From an uncultured Siphonobacter sp. (GTDB lineage Bacteria > Bacteroidota > Bacteroidia > Cytophagales > Spirosomataceae), in contig CAJYHS010000069.1 in the NCBI GenBank assembly GCA_913774715.1, positions 1 to 54,381 of the forward strand: 54,381 bases of DNA, given 5' to 3'. Of the stretch, positions 8,791 through 17,858 are shown piece by piece. The position numbers and the translations under genes were made by a program. The notes below the pieces were generated by a model, which saw only the letters and a list, made by a program, of their open reading frames with translations, did no database searches and was not told where the DNA came from. How positions within the stretch are numbered: position 1 is the stretch's first letter; each line of letters opens with the position of its first letter.

Positions 8791-9519
8791 TTAAACGGTA
8801 TAACCTGATTCTTGAAAAAATGGTCGCCAGAAATTGAGATTATACTTTTCCCAGGCGTGGCAACCGAATGGTAATGTGTGCTGAGTTAATTCGTAACAAT
8901 GATCGGGAAACTGTTCAAATGAAAAAGCCAGAGCCTTGTTAGGATCGGGTAATTTCATGAAGGGCCGGAATACAAAAAGCCGGGTAGAATGCAAGGAAAA
9001 CAGCATATCCTCGTTACCGGGCCATTGTCCATATATTGGTTTGTAAAGGTGAATTAATTTTAGGGATGCCTGTACGTTTCTTAAGGATAATCCCCCATTC
9101 AGCAAGGGTTTCTTTAAGTTAGTAATTGATTGGGCAGAACCATTAGGACTGATGTATGGAGCTCCCACATAGTCATACCCTTTTTTACACCATTGTTCTA
9201 ACTCATCTTTAAATACAAAAGCATCTAACTGGTAAATTAAAATGTATTTGTATTTCTCAAAAGACTGGTAAAATTCAGGCTGAGTTAATAGTAAATTATA
9301 TTCATCGATTCCTTCAAAATAAGCGTCATTAAACGATTTTATTTCGAAGTTTGAATGGAATGTTTTCAAATGAGAAACATCCAGCGATTGCGGCTTTACA
9401 ACGATGATGGGGTAATGCCCTAACTTTCGAATGCATTGTTGTAATGAAATTCGCTCAAAACTACTCATTTCTGAACGATACACGGGAATCACTACGGCTA
9501 CCAATTCCGAAGAAGGCAT
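8791..9519 (-). CDS. DUF5672 family protein, probable glycosyltransferase-like
   Basis: This 242-residue protein matches the DUF5672 pattern: an N-terminal VAVVIPVYRSE strand, the IYQLDAFVF segment, and the WCKKGYDYVGAPY block followed by NGGLSLRN. The LDAF segment occupies the place of a DxD-like site, and the family is usually found inside polysaccharide loci, so a glycosyltransferase role is likely but not demonstrated. No signal peptide or membrane segment is visible. It is spaced 17-18 bases from each neighbour in the same operon. Confidence 0.8.
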   Translation of the reverse strand: MPSSELVAVVIPVYRSEMSSFERISLQQCIRKLGHYPIIVVKPQSLDVSHLKTFHSNFEIKSFNDAYFEGIDEYNLLLTQPEFYQSFEKYKYILIYQLDAFVFKDELEQWCKKGYDYVGAPYISPNGSAQSITNLKKPLLNGGLSLRNVQASLKLIHLYKPIYGQWPGNEDMLFSLHSTRLFVFRPFMKLPDPNKALAFSFEQFPDHCYELTQHTLPFGCHAWEKYNLNFWRPFFQESGYTV

Positions 9520-9536
9520 ACTTTACTGCTGTTTTA

Positions 9537-10517
9537 TTACTCAAAAAGATCACCTAGTAAAGGCAACCACCAATCTTTACTACTGAATTTATACCGTCCG
9601 CTAATCCATTCGTTTACTACGGAAGGAAGGCGTTTTAAACGGGAATCGGGTAATGTTGCCCGTACCTTGAAATGCTTCTGCCGTTGGTTTAACTGAGTCA
9701 GTTTTTCTGACGGAATATCCTGGCGTGCCTTCAATAATGCTTGTAACGATGCAAGATTATCCGCTCTTTCTTGTAAAGGATCCAGTTTCAGTCTCCGATC
9801 GCGATTGAAACGGTCATTCATGGTTACTTTTTCCTTTTTCTGACCAAATCCAACCTGTTGCGTAGAATGCTTTCGGTAAAGAAGTAATTCTTCATTAATG
9901 AACCCAATTTTCCCCTGTAAAGACAAAACGATAGCAATCCAGGCATCGTGAATAAGCTCTTTGTACGCTACTGGAAAAGGAGAAACGGTACTAAGAATTC
10001 GTCGGCGGAGGGCTAAAGTGGCCCCTGTAACGACGTACCCCCCAAAGAGAATTTCGTGGGCTTTGTTATTTTTCCAGCGTTCCTGAGCCGTTGCGTCGAA
10101 TTCAATTTCCTGCCAGATGGTTTTTCCAACCGGATTCGAATCGTCATCAATAACCTGAGCATCTGTAAAAACGGCCTCCATTTCGGGATGATTCTGGAGG
10201 TAAGCCAATTGCTTTTCTACTTTTTGAGGGTGCCAGCGATCATCTTGATCACAGCAAAAAATAACATCCCCTGTACAGAGATGCAGGCATTTTTCAAAAT
10301 TTTTGGTTGATCCTAAATTGCTCTGATTGACATAAATATGAACCGCAAAAGAAACCTGAGCAGCGAAGTGTTCCAGAATCTGAATGGTATCGTCTTTGGA
10401 TCGGTCATCGCAAATGACTAATTCATCCACTGCATGTGACTGACTTCGGATACTTTCCAATTGTTCCATCAGGTAACGGGAACCATTGTAAGTACACATC
10501 GCCACAGAAATTTTCAT
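9537..10517 (-). CDS. GT2 glycosyltransferase, rhamnosyltransferase-like
   Basis: This GT-A family-2 enzyme has an N-terminus MKISVAMCTYNG, then CDDRSKDDT for nucleotide binding and the DQDD metal-binding site in the FCCDQDDRW context, typical of alpha-L-rhamnosyltransferases and relatives. The open frame extends to a Met at 10568. The Met at 10517 is preferred because the family fold starts there and the extra 17 residues are basic and unconserved-looking, giving 326 residues. The C-terminal 80 residues are lysine/arginine-rich and helical. A 58-base gap separates it from the next gene upstream. It probably builds part of the repeat unit. Confidence 0.85.
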   Translation of the reverse strand: MKISVAMCTYNGSRYLMEQLESIRSQSHAVDELVICDDRSKDDTIQILEHFAAQVSFAVHIYVNQSNLGSTKNFEKCLHLCTGDVIFCCDQDDRWHPQKVEKQLAYLQNHPEMEAVFTDAQVIDDDSNPVGKTIWQEIEFDATAQERWKNNKAHEILFGGYVVTGATLALRRRILSTVSPFPVAYKELIHDAWIAIVLSLQGKIGFINEELLLYRKHSTQQVGFGQKKEKVTMNDRFNRDRRLKLDPLQERADNLASLQALLKARQDIPSEKLTQLNQRQKHFKVRATLPDSRLKRLPSVVNEWISGRYKFSSKDWWLPLLGDLFE

Positions 10518-10626
10518 AGGGAAAAAGCTACTAAATAAACCGCGAAGGTTTTGTTTAGGGTTGAACAAGTTAATGACCGCAAAGTTAGCCTATTCTAAGT
10601 GACTACGAAAGCCACTCCAGTGGAAC

Positions 10627-11568
10627 TTACTTTGGTTGTGAATCTTTAAAAAGAAAATCAGGTTGATAATGATTAATTTTCTTTATTAATTTTTGAATCG
10701 ATTCTGCCCAGTTTTGTCGGGTCAGACTAACCGGTTTCGGCGGATCAGGTAACCCATACGCAGGTGGGGTTTTACTGGTCTGAGAATATAACGGATGAGT
10801 CGTAATGATTGTTGAATATTTTCTGGAAGCTTCCCGGAAATAAGCTGGTATAGGTCGGTTGTTTACATAAGAAGGGTAACTACCATCCGTCTGAACCTCA
10901 TGAAAATGAAAGCTAGCTGCGTTTTCACCGCTTCGTTCAAAGGCATTGCTAACATGAATGCCATAGGCTGGATTGCGGAGGGGGTAAATGCCCTCAAATA
11001 AAGCAGGAGCCATATCGAGCCAGAGCTGATCCGAGCCCTGTCCTTCACATAAGTTGTATCCGCCCCGGGTTTCCAGGTTCAGGCACCACCAATTTAAAAA
11101 ATTGTCACTAACTGTTCCCGAACGAATCCCCCAAATTCCAGAAAAGTAAGTGCCGTAGTTAAGATAATGCTTACTATCGGGGAACTGGCGATCGGGGTGT
11201 GGCTGTAACCATTGCGAGAATAGTACTGCAGGTTGCGTATCCAGAGCGGTTACTAATTCTACCAGCGGACGAAGTAGTTGCGTTTCTGGTTCCAGAAATA
11301 TCAGGTTATCGGACTTTAATAACTGTTTCGCCAGCAAAACCCGAGCTATATGCAATAACTCAGTTTGAGTATACCGTTGAGCTAACTCGCTGAGTTTTTC
11401 AATTTGCTGAAAAGGGATTACCTGAACATTAGCCGGAAGAGTAACGGACAGGGGAGTGTCGATCCAGCCTACGTACAATAGCGAATCGGGATGATAGTGA
11501 GCCAGTTGATCCGCAAGGATGCTTATGTGAGGTACATGCTTGGCCCAGCAGGCGGTAAAAAAATGCAT
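10627..11568 (-). CDS. GT8-like nucleotide-diphospho-sugar transferase with altered DxD motif
   Basis: This 313-residue protein is alignable with the 329-residue protein two genes away (12648-13637). It has the same N-terminal HFFTACWAKHV-type strand, a helix before the metal site, a GTYFSG segment and a WW pair near residues 155-165. Where the paralogue has FDPD, this protein has LEPE (residues 92-95), so both acidic metal ligands are Glu instead of Asp. It may have altered metal use, reduced activity, or a scaffold role. It abuts the GT9 gene by three bases. The family assignment rests mainly on similarity to the paralogue. Confidence 0.65.
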   Translation of the reverse strand: MHFFTACWAKHVPHISILADQLAHYHPDSLLYVGWIDTPLSVTLPANVQVIPFQQIEKLSELAQRYTQTELLHIARVLLAKQLLKSDNLIFLEPETQLLRPLVELVTALDTQPAVLFSQWLQPHPDRQFPDSKHYLNYGTYFSGIWGIRSGTVSDNFLNWWCLNLETRGGYNLCEGQGSDQLWLDMAPALFEGIYPLRNPAYGIHVSNAFERSGENAASFHFHEVQTDGSYPSYVNNRPIPAYFREASRKYSTIITTHPLYSQTSKTPPAYGLPDPPKPVSLTRQNWAESIQKLIKKINHYQPDFLFKDSQPK

Positions 11569-11571
11569 AGC

Positions 11572-12621
11572 TTATACAATTCGTTTGGCCATAAAATCGC
11601 TCATCCGTCGACCCATCAGGTATTCCTGAATAGGTTGCCAAACTTCTTCAAAGGTTAACTCTGAGGCGGCTCCTTTACGTTTCCAGATGATACGGGCGTT
11701 AGTTCCATCGCCATAGCCTCCAGTATATAAATTGAAGTCTTCAAATGTTACTAATTTTCCCATTAACAGAAACCCATAGGTTCCCACTGCATTAGCTAAA
11801 TGAGCGGGACCGCTGTCTACGCCTACGAAAAAACTAGCTCTTCGAATGACTTCAGCCGTTTCGAGAATACTTAACTGACCACATAGGTCACGAAACTGGG
11901 GTGATGAGTTGGTAATCTGACCTTTTAGGCCTACTTCCATGACAGGCCCAAATGCATTCAGAACATGTTCTGTTAGCTGGTTCCAGTGCCTGGATTGCCA
12001 GTCTTTAACAGGCTGATTCGAAAAGGTATGAAAGACGGCAAATTTTTCAGGTAATTTCAGAGCATCCACTCTTGATTGCACCTCATCAGGAATATGAAGG
12101 GTAGGAGCTTTGGAACGATCAGGTAAAGGTAAGCCCGCTGAAGCAGCGAAAATCTCCCCTAAACGACCGAAATGAAGGTAATTATGAATCGTTAAATCCC
12201 GTTGATCTGCAATAGGATTAACTAATCTTTTTTGCAAAGGAAAGTATACCCGGTTTGATAGATGCAGATTATAAAGCGTATCAAAAGGATTTTTTTCTGT
12301 TATTAGTATAGAGAAAAAGACGTTGGGTTCCTCAATGATATGATTAACCCGGGGGTTATAGGCAACCAGATCACGAAATGATTTTTTTACAATCCAGAAA
12401 ATCTGAGCATCGGGATGGCGATCTCTAATGGTTTTCGAGAGGGGCTCACAGGCAACAATGTCTCCTAGGTGTTCAGCCATGAGGATACCTACTGTTGGTT
12501 TCCCCGTACGTAAACGAATCCATTTAATACGAAAAATGGTCTTCCAGAAAGCCCAATAGGTCAGGAAGATTTCGGAATATTTTCGGTATCGATGTTGCCA
12601 AAGGGCAATGAATTTCTCCAT
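11572..12621 (-). CDS. GT9 heptosyltransferase-like glycosyltransferase
   Basis: This GT-B enzyme of the ADP-heptose:LPS heptosyltransferase family (WaaC/WaaF/RfaQ) has the AEHLGDIVACEPL segment near its N-terminus, equivalent to the family's GD-motif. It also has the C-terminal FFVGVDSGPAHLANAVG block that binds the nucleotide-sugar. The frame runs up to a Met at 12669, but that would overlap the upstream gene by 22 bases. The Met at 12621 leaves a 26-base gap and is the preferred start (349 residues). In this locus it may add heptose or another sugar; GT9 members are not all heptosyltransferases. Confidence 0.85.
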   Translation of the reverse strand: MEKFIALWQHRYRKYSEIFLTYWAFWKTIFRIKWIRLRTGKPTVGILMAEHLGDIVACEPLSKTIRDRHPDAQIFWIVKKSFRDLVAYNPRVNHIIEEPNVFFSILITEKNPFDTLYNLHLSNRVYFPLQKRLVNPIADQRDLTIHNYLHFGRLGEIFAASAGLPLPDRSKAPTLHIPDEVQSRVDALKLPEKFAVFHTFSNQPVKDWQSRHWNQLTEHVLNAFGPVMEVGLKGQITNSSPQFRDLCGQLSILETAEVIRRASFFVGVDSGPAHLANAVGTYGFLLMGKLVTFEDFNLYTGGYGDGTNARIIWKRKGAASELTFEEVWQPIQEYLMGRRMSDFMAKRIV

Positions 12622-12647
12622 AACTAAATTCCTAAATAGATCATAGG

Positions 12648-13637
12648 TCAGGCATATGGATTCAACCAATGAGCCAATTTTTCGAAAGGCATGCGTAGAG
12701 CCTTCCGAACGCGTTTCAGGCGAATCACTTTAGCGGGCCGAACGTAAATGCAGGCGAAAGTGCGGTAATAATCGTTAAAGTTAGCTCCCAGACGTTCCGC
12801 ATAATAATCGAACAAGGGACGCACGTCCGGGCGTTGTTCGAAATCAAAACGATTCTGGTACTTCGAAATCGAATCGCGTTGCGTTGGGGAGTAACCCGAA
12901 AAGTGGAAAAACTGTAAGGGCCATTCGTCGTTAATTAACCACTCACCGTCTTGCTGTGTGAAATGACGTTCGTGTAGGTTCCAGTAAGCTACATTATGAC
13001 CGGGGTGACGATTGATATGAACTTCGTCGTAATAATGAGGAACGTAATTAATCCATTTCTGATCGGTAAACAGGCCATTGCAGATATCATTATAAGCCTG
13101 ATAAGCCAGTTTCTCAGCCCACCAACGGATAAAACCCTGCGTTTGATCCGTTTTTCGCAGAGCAATAAAGCCCAGATTGAACGTACCTGTATTAAGCATG
13201 TCACATTCGTTCGGCGTACAGGTATCTTGGTAAGGACTTAAGGTGTGCGGAGTAACTACAATCTGATTTTTCTGTAATTGATCCAGTAAGTACGTTAACT
13301 GGGTAAATACAATAATATCAGGGTCGAAATAGATAAAATTCTGATAATCAGAATATTGATGGTAGAAGTGCTGGAAAAATAAGGGCTTAACGGCCGTATT
13401 TAATTCCGTAATGTCATAATTCTCCTGCATCCACTGCATGTTCGGAATGTGAATCCGATGCAGTTCCAGTAACTCGAAAGGAGGAATTTTATCCGCTTCA
13501 AATGCCACACCGTCCAAACGATCTACTAATCCGATCACGTAGTGAATATCAGGATTGGTAGCCGCTAATGATTCACCCAGGGTACGAGCCTGAGCGAGGT
13601 AGTTGATGGAGCAAATGGTGAAGGCGAGGGTTTTCAA
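12648..13637 (-). CDS. GT8-like nucleotide-diphospho-sugar transferase
   Basis: This 329-residue protein begins with a TICSINYLAQA strand, and a helix ending at a YFDPDI motif (103-108) contains the Asp-x-Asp metal site of GT-A enzymes. Next come GTFNLGFIAL, a WW pair and a C-terminal HFSGY segment, all usual for the group of GT8-like sugar transferases in bacterial polysaccharide loci. It has a divergent paralogue at 10627-11568, separated from it by the GT9 gene. The C-terminal 40 residues are strongly basic. Sugar specificity is unknown. Confidence 0.8.
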   Translation of the reverse strand: MKTLAFTICSINYLAQARTLGESLAATNPDIHYVIGLVDRLDGVAFEADKIPPFELLELHRIHIPNMQWMQENYDITELNTAVKPLFFQHFYHQYSDYQNFIYFDPDIIVFTQLTYLLDQLQKNQIVVTPHTLSPYQDTCTPNECDMLNTGTFNLGFIALRKTDQTQGFIRWWAEKLAYQAYNDICNGLFTDQKWINYVPHYYDEVHINRHPGHNVAYWNLHERHFTQQDGEWLINDEWPLQFFHFSGYSPTQRDSISKYQNRFDFEQRPDVRPLFDYYAERLGANFNDYYRTFACIYVRPAKVIRLKRVRKALRMPFEKLAHWLNPYA

Positions 13638-13661
13638 AGGTTGATTAATTTAGTGCAAAAA

Positions 13662-14801
13662 TCAGGAGCAGCTTCTTTCAATTGACTCGAGAAAAGCCTG
13701 CATGGCTCGTTCGTCCTGATGACGGGCAAATACTTTTTCCCGAGCCGTATGTCCCATTTTCTGACGTAATTCGGGATTCTTCAGTAATTGTGAAATATAA
13801 CGACTCATGGCTGTCGAGTCGAGGTAATTGGCGACGAAACCCGCGTCGGTTTCTACGAAATCAGGAGCTCCGCCCGATTGGGCAAAACAGACAATGGGGC
13901 GAGCCAGCAAGGCTGCCTCCAACACTACCAATGGGTAGGGTTCTTCGCGTGAGGTTAATACAAAGACATCAAAAGCCGAAATGAAATCGAAAGGTCGGTC
14001 GGAATGAGGAATGAGATGAACCCGATCGCTTAATCCGAGTCTTCGTAAATCTTCCGAAATCATATGATACTCTACCTGATGTTCGTGCCCACCTACCCAT
14101 ACAAAATGGGTATCAGGTTCTGACTGACGAGCCAGCTGTACAAAAATATCAATACCTTTTCTCCAGTCGAACGTACCGACCGCTCCTACTAGTGGAGCTC
14201 CCTCGGGCAAGTCAAGCAATTTTCGAATCTGAACAACGGCTTCTGCTGAAGGTTGTAATTGCCAGGCTCCATCGGGTAACAGAGAAGGAAGAACAGAAAT
14301 TTTGTCTGGGTCAATACCAAAGCGTTCAATATAAATCAGCCGTTGAGCTTCTGAACAGGCCCAATAAGAGTCTGAATAACGAAGAGTCTGATTAAAACTC
14401 GAAGGGTCAGTATACATAGCAATGCCCATAGGCATTTCATGAGCATACGTCACGATCGGACATTTGACGAGCAGACGAAGCTGATGCAATAACTCACCAT
14501 TGGTAATGGTATTAGATACGATCAGATCGTAACCTTCGTTTTTGATTTCTTTTAAGATCTGCTCCTGAAAAGACTTGCGATTGAGCAGACGAGCTACTTT
14601 CTGACGATTACCCGTTTCACGATGATACCAGTGGTACACCGGAGCTACTTTCTCAAAATCCCTCAGCAACGAACCACCGTGGCGGAGCAATACTTTAAAC
14701 TGATATTCGGGTACGTTCTTGAGTTGCTTGAGAAATCGAAGTAATAAAATCTGTGCACCTGCACGGTTGGCATCGTGACTGATGAACAGAATTTTTTTCA
14801 T
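13662..14801 (-). CDS. GT4 glycosyltransferase
   Basis: This 379-residue GT-B protein has an N-terminal FISHDANRAGAQ segment, the glycine-rich acceptor-side loop. Its C-terminal donor domain has the GAVGTFDWRKG strand-turn and the EX7E motif in SREEPYPLVVLEAA, followed by a conserved SGGAPDF loop. It resembles the next gene (14886-15989) along most of its length: both have the TSRE-P-PLV-EAA pattern and the same SGG loop. The two are probably tandem paralogues. An 84-base gap separates them, wider than most junctions in the operon. Confidence 0.88.
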   Translation of the reverse strand: MKKILFISHDANRAGAQILLLRFLKQLKNVPEYQFKVLLRHGGSLLRDFEKVAPVYHWYHRETGNRQKVARLLNRKSFQEQILKEIKNEGYDLIVSNTITNGELLHQLRLLVKCPIVTYAHEMPMGIAMYTDPSSFNQTLRYSDSYWACSEAQRLIYIERFGIDPDKISVLPSLLPDGAWQLQPSAEAVVQIRKLLDLPEGAPLVGAVGTFDWRKGIDIFVQLARQSEPDTHFVWVGGHEHQVEYHMISEDLRRLGLSDRVHLIPHSDRPFDFISAFDVFVLTSREEPYPLVVLEAALLARPIVCFAQSGGAPDFVETDAGFVANYLDSTAMSRYISQLLKNPELRQKMGHTAREKVFARHQDERAMQAFLESIERSCS

Positions 14802-14885
14802 AATCGGGAATCGTTACGTTGAGAAATAAATAAATCAGGGGGCAAAAATAAGACTGTTTATGGAATGACCGCCCTTTTCCTGACA

Positions 14886-15989
14886 TCAAAGCTGAGCCAT
14901 CAGCGTTTCCCAACGAGAAACAATGGCTGAAACATCGAATTGCTGAGCACGTTTTTTACTAGCTTCGGGGTCTAACACTAGCTCGTTGTGCATCACTTTT
15001 TTCATGGAAAGGACTACGTCCCGTACATTCCATGAATTAGTTACTTCGCCCATACCTTCCATTACGAACTCAGCCACGCCACCGGAAGGGAAAGCCACTA
15101 TGGGCTTACCTAGAGTCGCAGCTTCAATCATAACCAGCGGGAAAGGATCTTCGCGGGAAGTAAGCAGGAAGCCATTCGCCAACGAGAGATACGCGTAATA
15201 ATCTTCCCGCTGAATGCCCATTACATCAACCCGAATGCCAGTATTATGTTTCAGTTTTTGCTGGGTATATTCTACTAAACCGTCATCGAGCAATTGGCCT
15301 AGCCAAATGATTCGAGCTTTAGTTCCTTTAAGCTCAGTAGCAAAGTCAGGGAGCAGATCAAAGCCTTTGCGATACGTAGATTGCCCTGACATGACCCAGA
15401 CAAATTCATCTTTATTAATTTGTAATTCGTCTTTTAATGACTGAACACGAGTAGGGTTTACCTGAACTCTGGATTGGTCAATAAGCGAATGACATAATTC
15501 AATTCGTTGACCGCCTGCCTCCCTGATTCTCTGGCAAACAATCTCAGAACAACCGATAATCAAATTACTTTGAGTAATGATATTTCTGAAAACACTTGCT
15601 TTCAGAGCAAGATATTCCATTGGAAGCTCATGGAAATGGGTTACCACTTTTACCCCTAGTTGCTGAGCTAGTGGTAATAGAAAGGAGGGAACCAATGTAT
15701 TCAAGTACCAGACATCAGCTTTAAATTCTTTGTGGATTTTTTTTAGATAGCTGATAATTGGATTTTCTCCGAATTTATTCTGAATCTTTTGAATGACAGA
15801 AAAATGACTTGGAGCCGTGAATTTTGGAATATCTGTCGGAATGTTATTTAATAATTCGCCTGGCTGAAGCGTACACAGTGCCATGTGAAAACGTTGCCGA
15901 TCATATCGATTGAGCAAATAGCCAATCATCATTTCAGAACCAGTCCGTCCGGCGTATGGAGTAATAATCAGTATCTTAAGTATAGACAT
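14886..15989 (-). CDS. GT4 glycosyltransferase
   Basis: This 367-residue GT-B protein is a paralogue of the gene at 13662-14801. The N-terminal PYAGRTGSEMM segment corresponds to the nucleotide or acceptor loop, and the C-terminal SREDPFPLVMIEAATLG segment holds the EX7E motif. The open frame extends to a Met at 16064, but this would overlap the upstream GT2 gene by 64 bases. The Met at 15989 (MSILKILIITPY) places the family N-terminus correctly and leaves an 11-base gap. It probably extends the lipid-linked glycan in the cytoplasm. Confidence 0.87.
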   Translation of the reverse strand: MSILKILIITPYAGRTGSEMMIGYLLNRYDRQRFHMALCTLQPGELLNNIPTDIPKFTAPSHFSVIQKIQNKFGENPIISYLKKIHKEFKADVWYLNTLVPSFLLPLAQQLGVKVVTHFHELPMEYLALKASVFRNIITQSNLIIGCSEIVCQRIREAGGQRIELCHSLIDQSRVQVNPTRVQSLKDELQINKDEFVWVMSGQSTYRKGFDLLPDFATELKGTKARIIWLGQLLDDGLVEYTQQKLKHNTGIRVDVMGIQREDYYAYLSLANGFLLTSREDPFPLVMIEAATLGKPIVAFPSGGVAEFVMEGMGEVTNSWNVRDVVLSMKKVMHNELVLDPEASKKRAQQFDVSAIVSRWETLMAQL

Positions 15990-16000
15990 AATAGGCGGAC

Positions 16001-16987
16001 TCAGACTATGTTTTCTTCCGGTTTGATTTTGTAAAATCCTGTTCGATTCAGAATAGTAGGCCAAAAATACCGTAAAAGCATTTGAAAGCGGCTGGAAAAA
16101 CGCTTCTGGTTTTCCATGTCACTACATATAGGACGACGGTTGCGAATGTTTATAAAGGCTTTCCAGCCCGTAAAAACGGGTATAAGCAAAGCATAGTTTA
16201 GCATTACAACCAAGTAAGCTGCTACTCCATACTGTTTACGTAGCCAGAGCAGATTGGATACCTGCATCTGAACATTAAAGCGATTGACGTATGACACGTC
16301 TGTTCTGCGGAAAGGTGAATCACTGGTCAGATGCAGAAATCCCAAATCCTTGAAATAAAGGAGTTTTCCAGCTTTGCCTAGCCGATACGACCATTCGACG
16401 TCTTCTCCGTACATAAAGAAGCTTTCATCTAAAGGCCCCACTTTCTCGACTGCTTCACGACGCACCACCATAAATGCTCCGACCAGCCAGTCATGCTGAC
16501 GGGGGTCTTGATAGGAGGTTTCAGGAATCATCCGTTCCACCCATTTCTGCAAACGAATAGGAACGATATAAAAGATGCGACGGAATTCAGCGAAGCTTTG
16601 AAAATAGGGCTGAGGTGTACCATCAGCGTATAATTGCATAGGAGCCGTTGCCGCAACATCCGGCTCCGCATCCATGCGTTCCACGCAGAGGTCTATCGCG
16701 GGCATATTCTGAAGGGTATCCGCATTCAATAGCAGATAATAACGACCTTTTGCCGCCGCAATCGCCCGATTATTAGCCCGGGCAAACCCGGCGTTATAAC
16801 CCATGTCCAGCCATTGAACGTCGGGATGTTTTTGAAGAACCTCTGTTTTACTGTTGTCCTGTGATTCATTATCGACAACAATGATTTCGTAACTTACTTT
16901 TTTCGTCCAGTCTTTCACCGACTGAATCGCGTCATTGGTAAGTGCCGCACATTTATAGTTGATAATCAGAATCGAAACGTCGTACAT
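16001..16987 (-). CDS. GT2 glycosyltransferase, WbbL/rhamnosyltransferase-like
   Basis: This 328-residue GT-A enzyme has a SILIINYKC N-terminus, VVDNESQDNS for nucleotide binding, the GYNAGFARANN segment that marks the WbbL/RfbF rhamnosyltransferase-like branch, and a NAD metal-binding triplet in LLLNADTLQ. A conserved GEDVEWSYR block (ED catalytic region) lies around residue 190. A hydrophobic segment near residue 245-265 may associate with the membrane. It is 67 bases downstream of the wbqC-like gene. The dTDP-rhamnose synthesis genes are not in the window. Confidence 0.88.
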   Translation of the reverse strand: MYDVSILIINYKCAALTNDAIQSVKDWTKKVSYEIIVVDNESQDNSKTEVLQKHPDVQWLDMGYNAGFARANNRAIAAAKGRYYLLLNADTLQNMPAIDLCVERMDAEPDVAATAPMQLYADGTPQPYFQSFAEFRRIFYIVPIRLQKWVERMIPETSYQDPRQHDWLVGAFMVVRREAVEKVGPLDESFFMYGEDVEWSYRLGKAGKLLYFKDLGFLHLTSDSPFRRTDVSYVNRFNVQMQVSNLLWLRKQYGVAAYLVVMLNYALLIPVFTGWKAFINIRNRRPICSDMENQKRFSSRFQMLLRYFWPTILNRTGFYKIKPEENIV

Positions 16988-17054
16988 ATTTTCCAGAATT
17001 CCCAGATGAATAGCAGGATCTAGAGCTGTAAGAACAGCAACTCTAGATAGCTCT

Positions 17055-17753
17055 TTACTCCAGAATATACGTTTTTAAAAGCTTTTGAATCTCCTCTTTA
17101 CTGTTGAACATCATAATATCAATGATGCTAAGCCAGGGTACAAATTCATTGTTGAACTGAACATATTCTACTTTCTCAGAGCGAATGAAATTCAATTGAA
17201 TACCGTGTTCGGCGAAGAGTTCTTTACTATACAATTCCCTGCCTCCAATGGGATTGATATAGTGATTCGCTTTTTCCTGCAAGCAAATATCCAGAATGCG
17301 TTCCTGAGCTTTCAAATGTTGGTTATTATAGATTTGAGAGCTTTCGACAAGTGGTGTCGAAATAGAAATATATTCACAGATTGTCGTAATACTTTGGTAA
17401 ATGTAAGTACTGATATTGCTTTCCTGCTGCAAAAAAATGGCTTCTACGAGCGGGAACACGGCAGCAAAATGAGGAGCTTTTTTATAAGTCTGCTGAATGG
17501 TTTTGAGCAGTTTATCCCGCCATTTTTGATCCGTGTCAATCGAAATTTCGTGAATTAATTTATTTTGACTGGCTTCTTTTAATGGCACCGTAAAGAGTTG
17601 GGCTTTGCCATTATTAAGAATTGAATTGCGATTGATCCAGCCTCGGTTGATAAAGGCGACATCGTCGTAAATTACAAACTTATCTACCGCATTCAGCAAC
17701 TGAAAATATCCGATGTACGGAAACAGATAAGGCTGCATGATCGCTAAAGTCAT
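17055..17753 (-). CDS. WbqC-like family protein
   Basis: This 232-residue protein matches the WbqC family (PF08889). It has the N-terminal MQPYLFPYIGYFQL block, the YDDVAFINRGWINRN segment and the C-terminal YINPIGG and WLSIIDIMM elements. WbqC-like proteins sit in O-antigen and capsule loci with amino-sugar genes. A role in N-acylation or other modification of nucleotide-activated amino sugars has been suggested, but the biochemistry is not settled. The DegT-type aminotransferase at 19923-21005 fits that context. A hairpin lies just upstream, separating it from the GT-C-like gene. Confidence 0.88.
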   Translation of the reverse strand: MTLAIMQPYLFPYIGYFQLLNAVDKFVIYDDVAFINRGWINRNSILNNGKAQLFTVPLKEASQNKLIHEISIDTDQKWRDKLLKTIQQTYKKAPHFAAVFPLVEAIFLQQESNISTYIYQSITTICEYISISTPLVESSQIYNNQHLKAQERILDICLQEKANHYINPIGGRELYSKELFAEHGIQLNFIRSEKVEYVQFNNEFVPWLSIIDIMMFNSKEEIQKLLKTYILE

Positions 17754-17786
17754 AAACTCTTCTATTAAGTTGAAGTCAAAATTAAA

Positions 17787-17833
17787 AGCTGTTTAGAGTT
17801 TTGTGCATCATGGCATTAAAATTCTAAACAGCT
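17787..17833 (-). terminator. Hairpin terminator between the GT-C-like and wbqC-like genes
   Basis: A 16-base stem with one mismatch (17787-17802 with 17818-17833) and a 15-base loop ends in a short T-rich stretch on the minus strand. It lies 26 bases after the stop of the GT-C-like gene. It could end the upstream transcript or lower expression of the distal part of the locus. Confidence 0.6.
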
Positions 17834-17858
17834 TGTTGATGAAAGCATTGATAGGACT

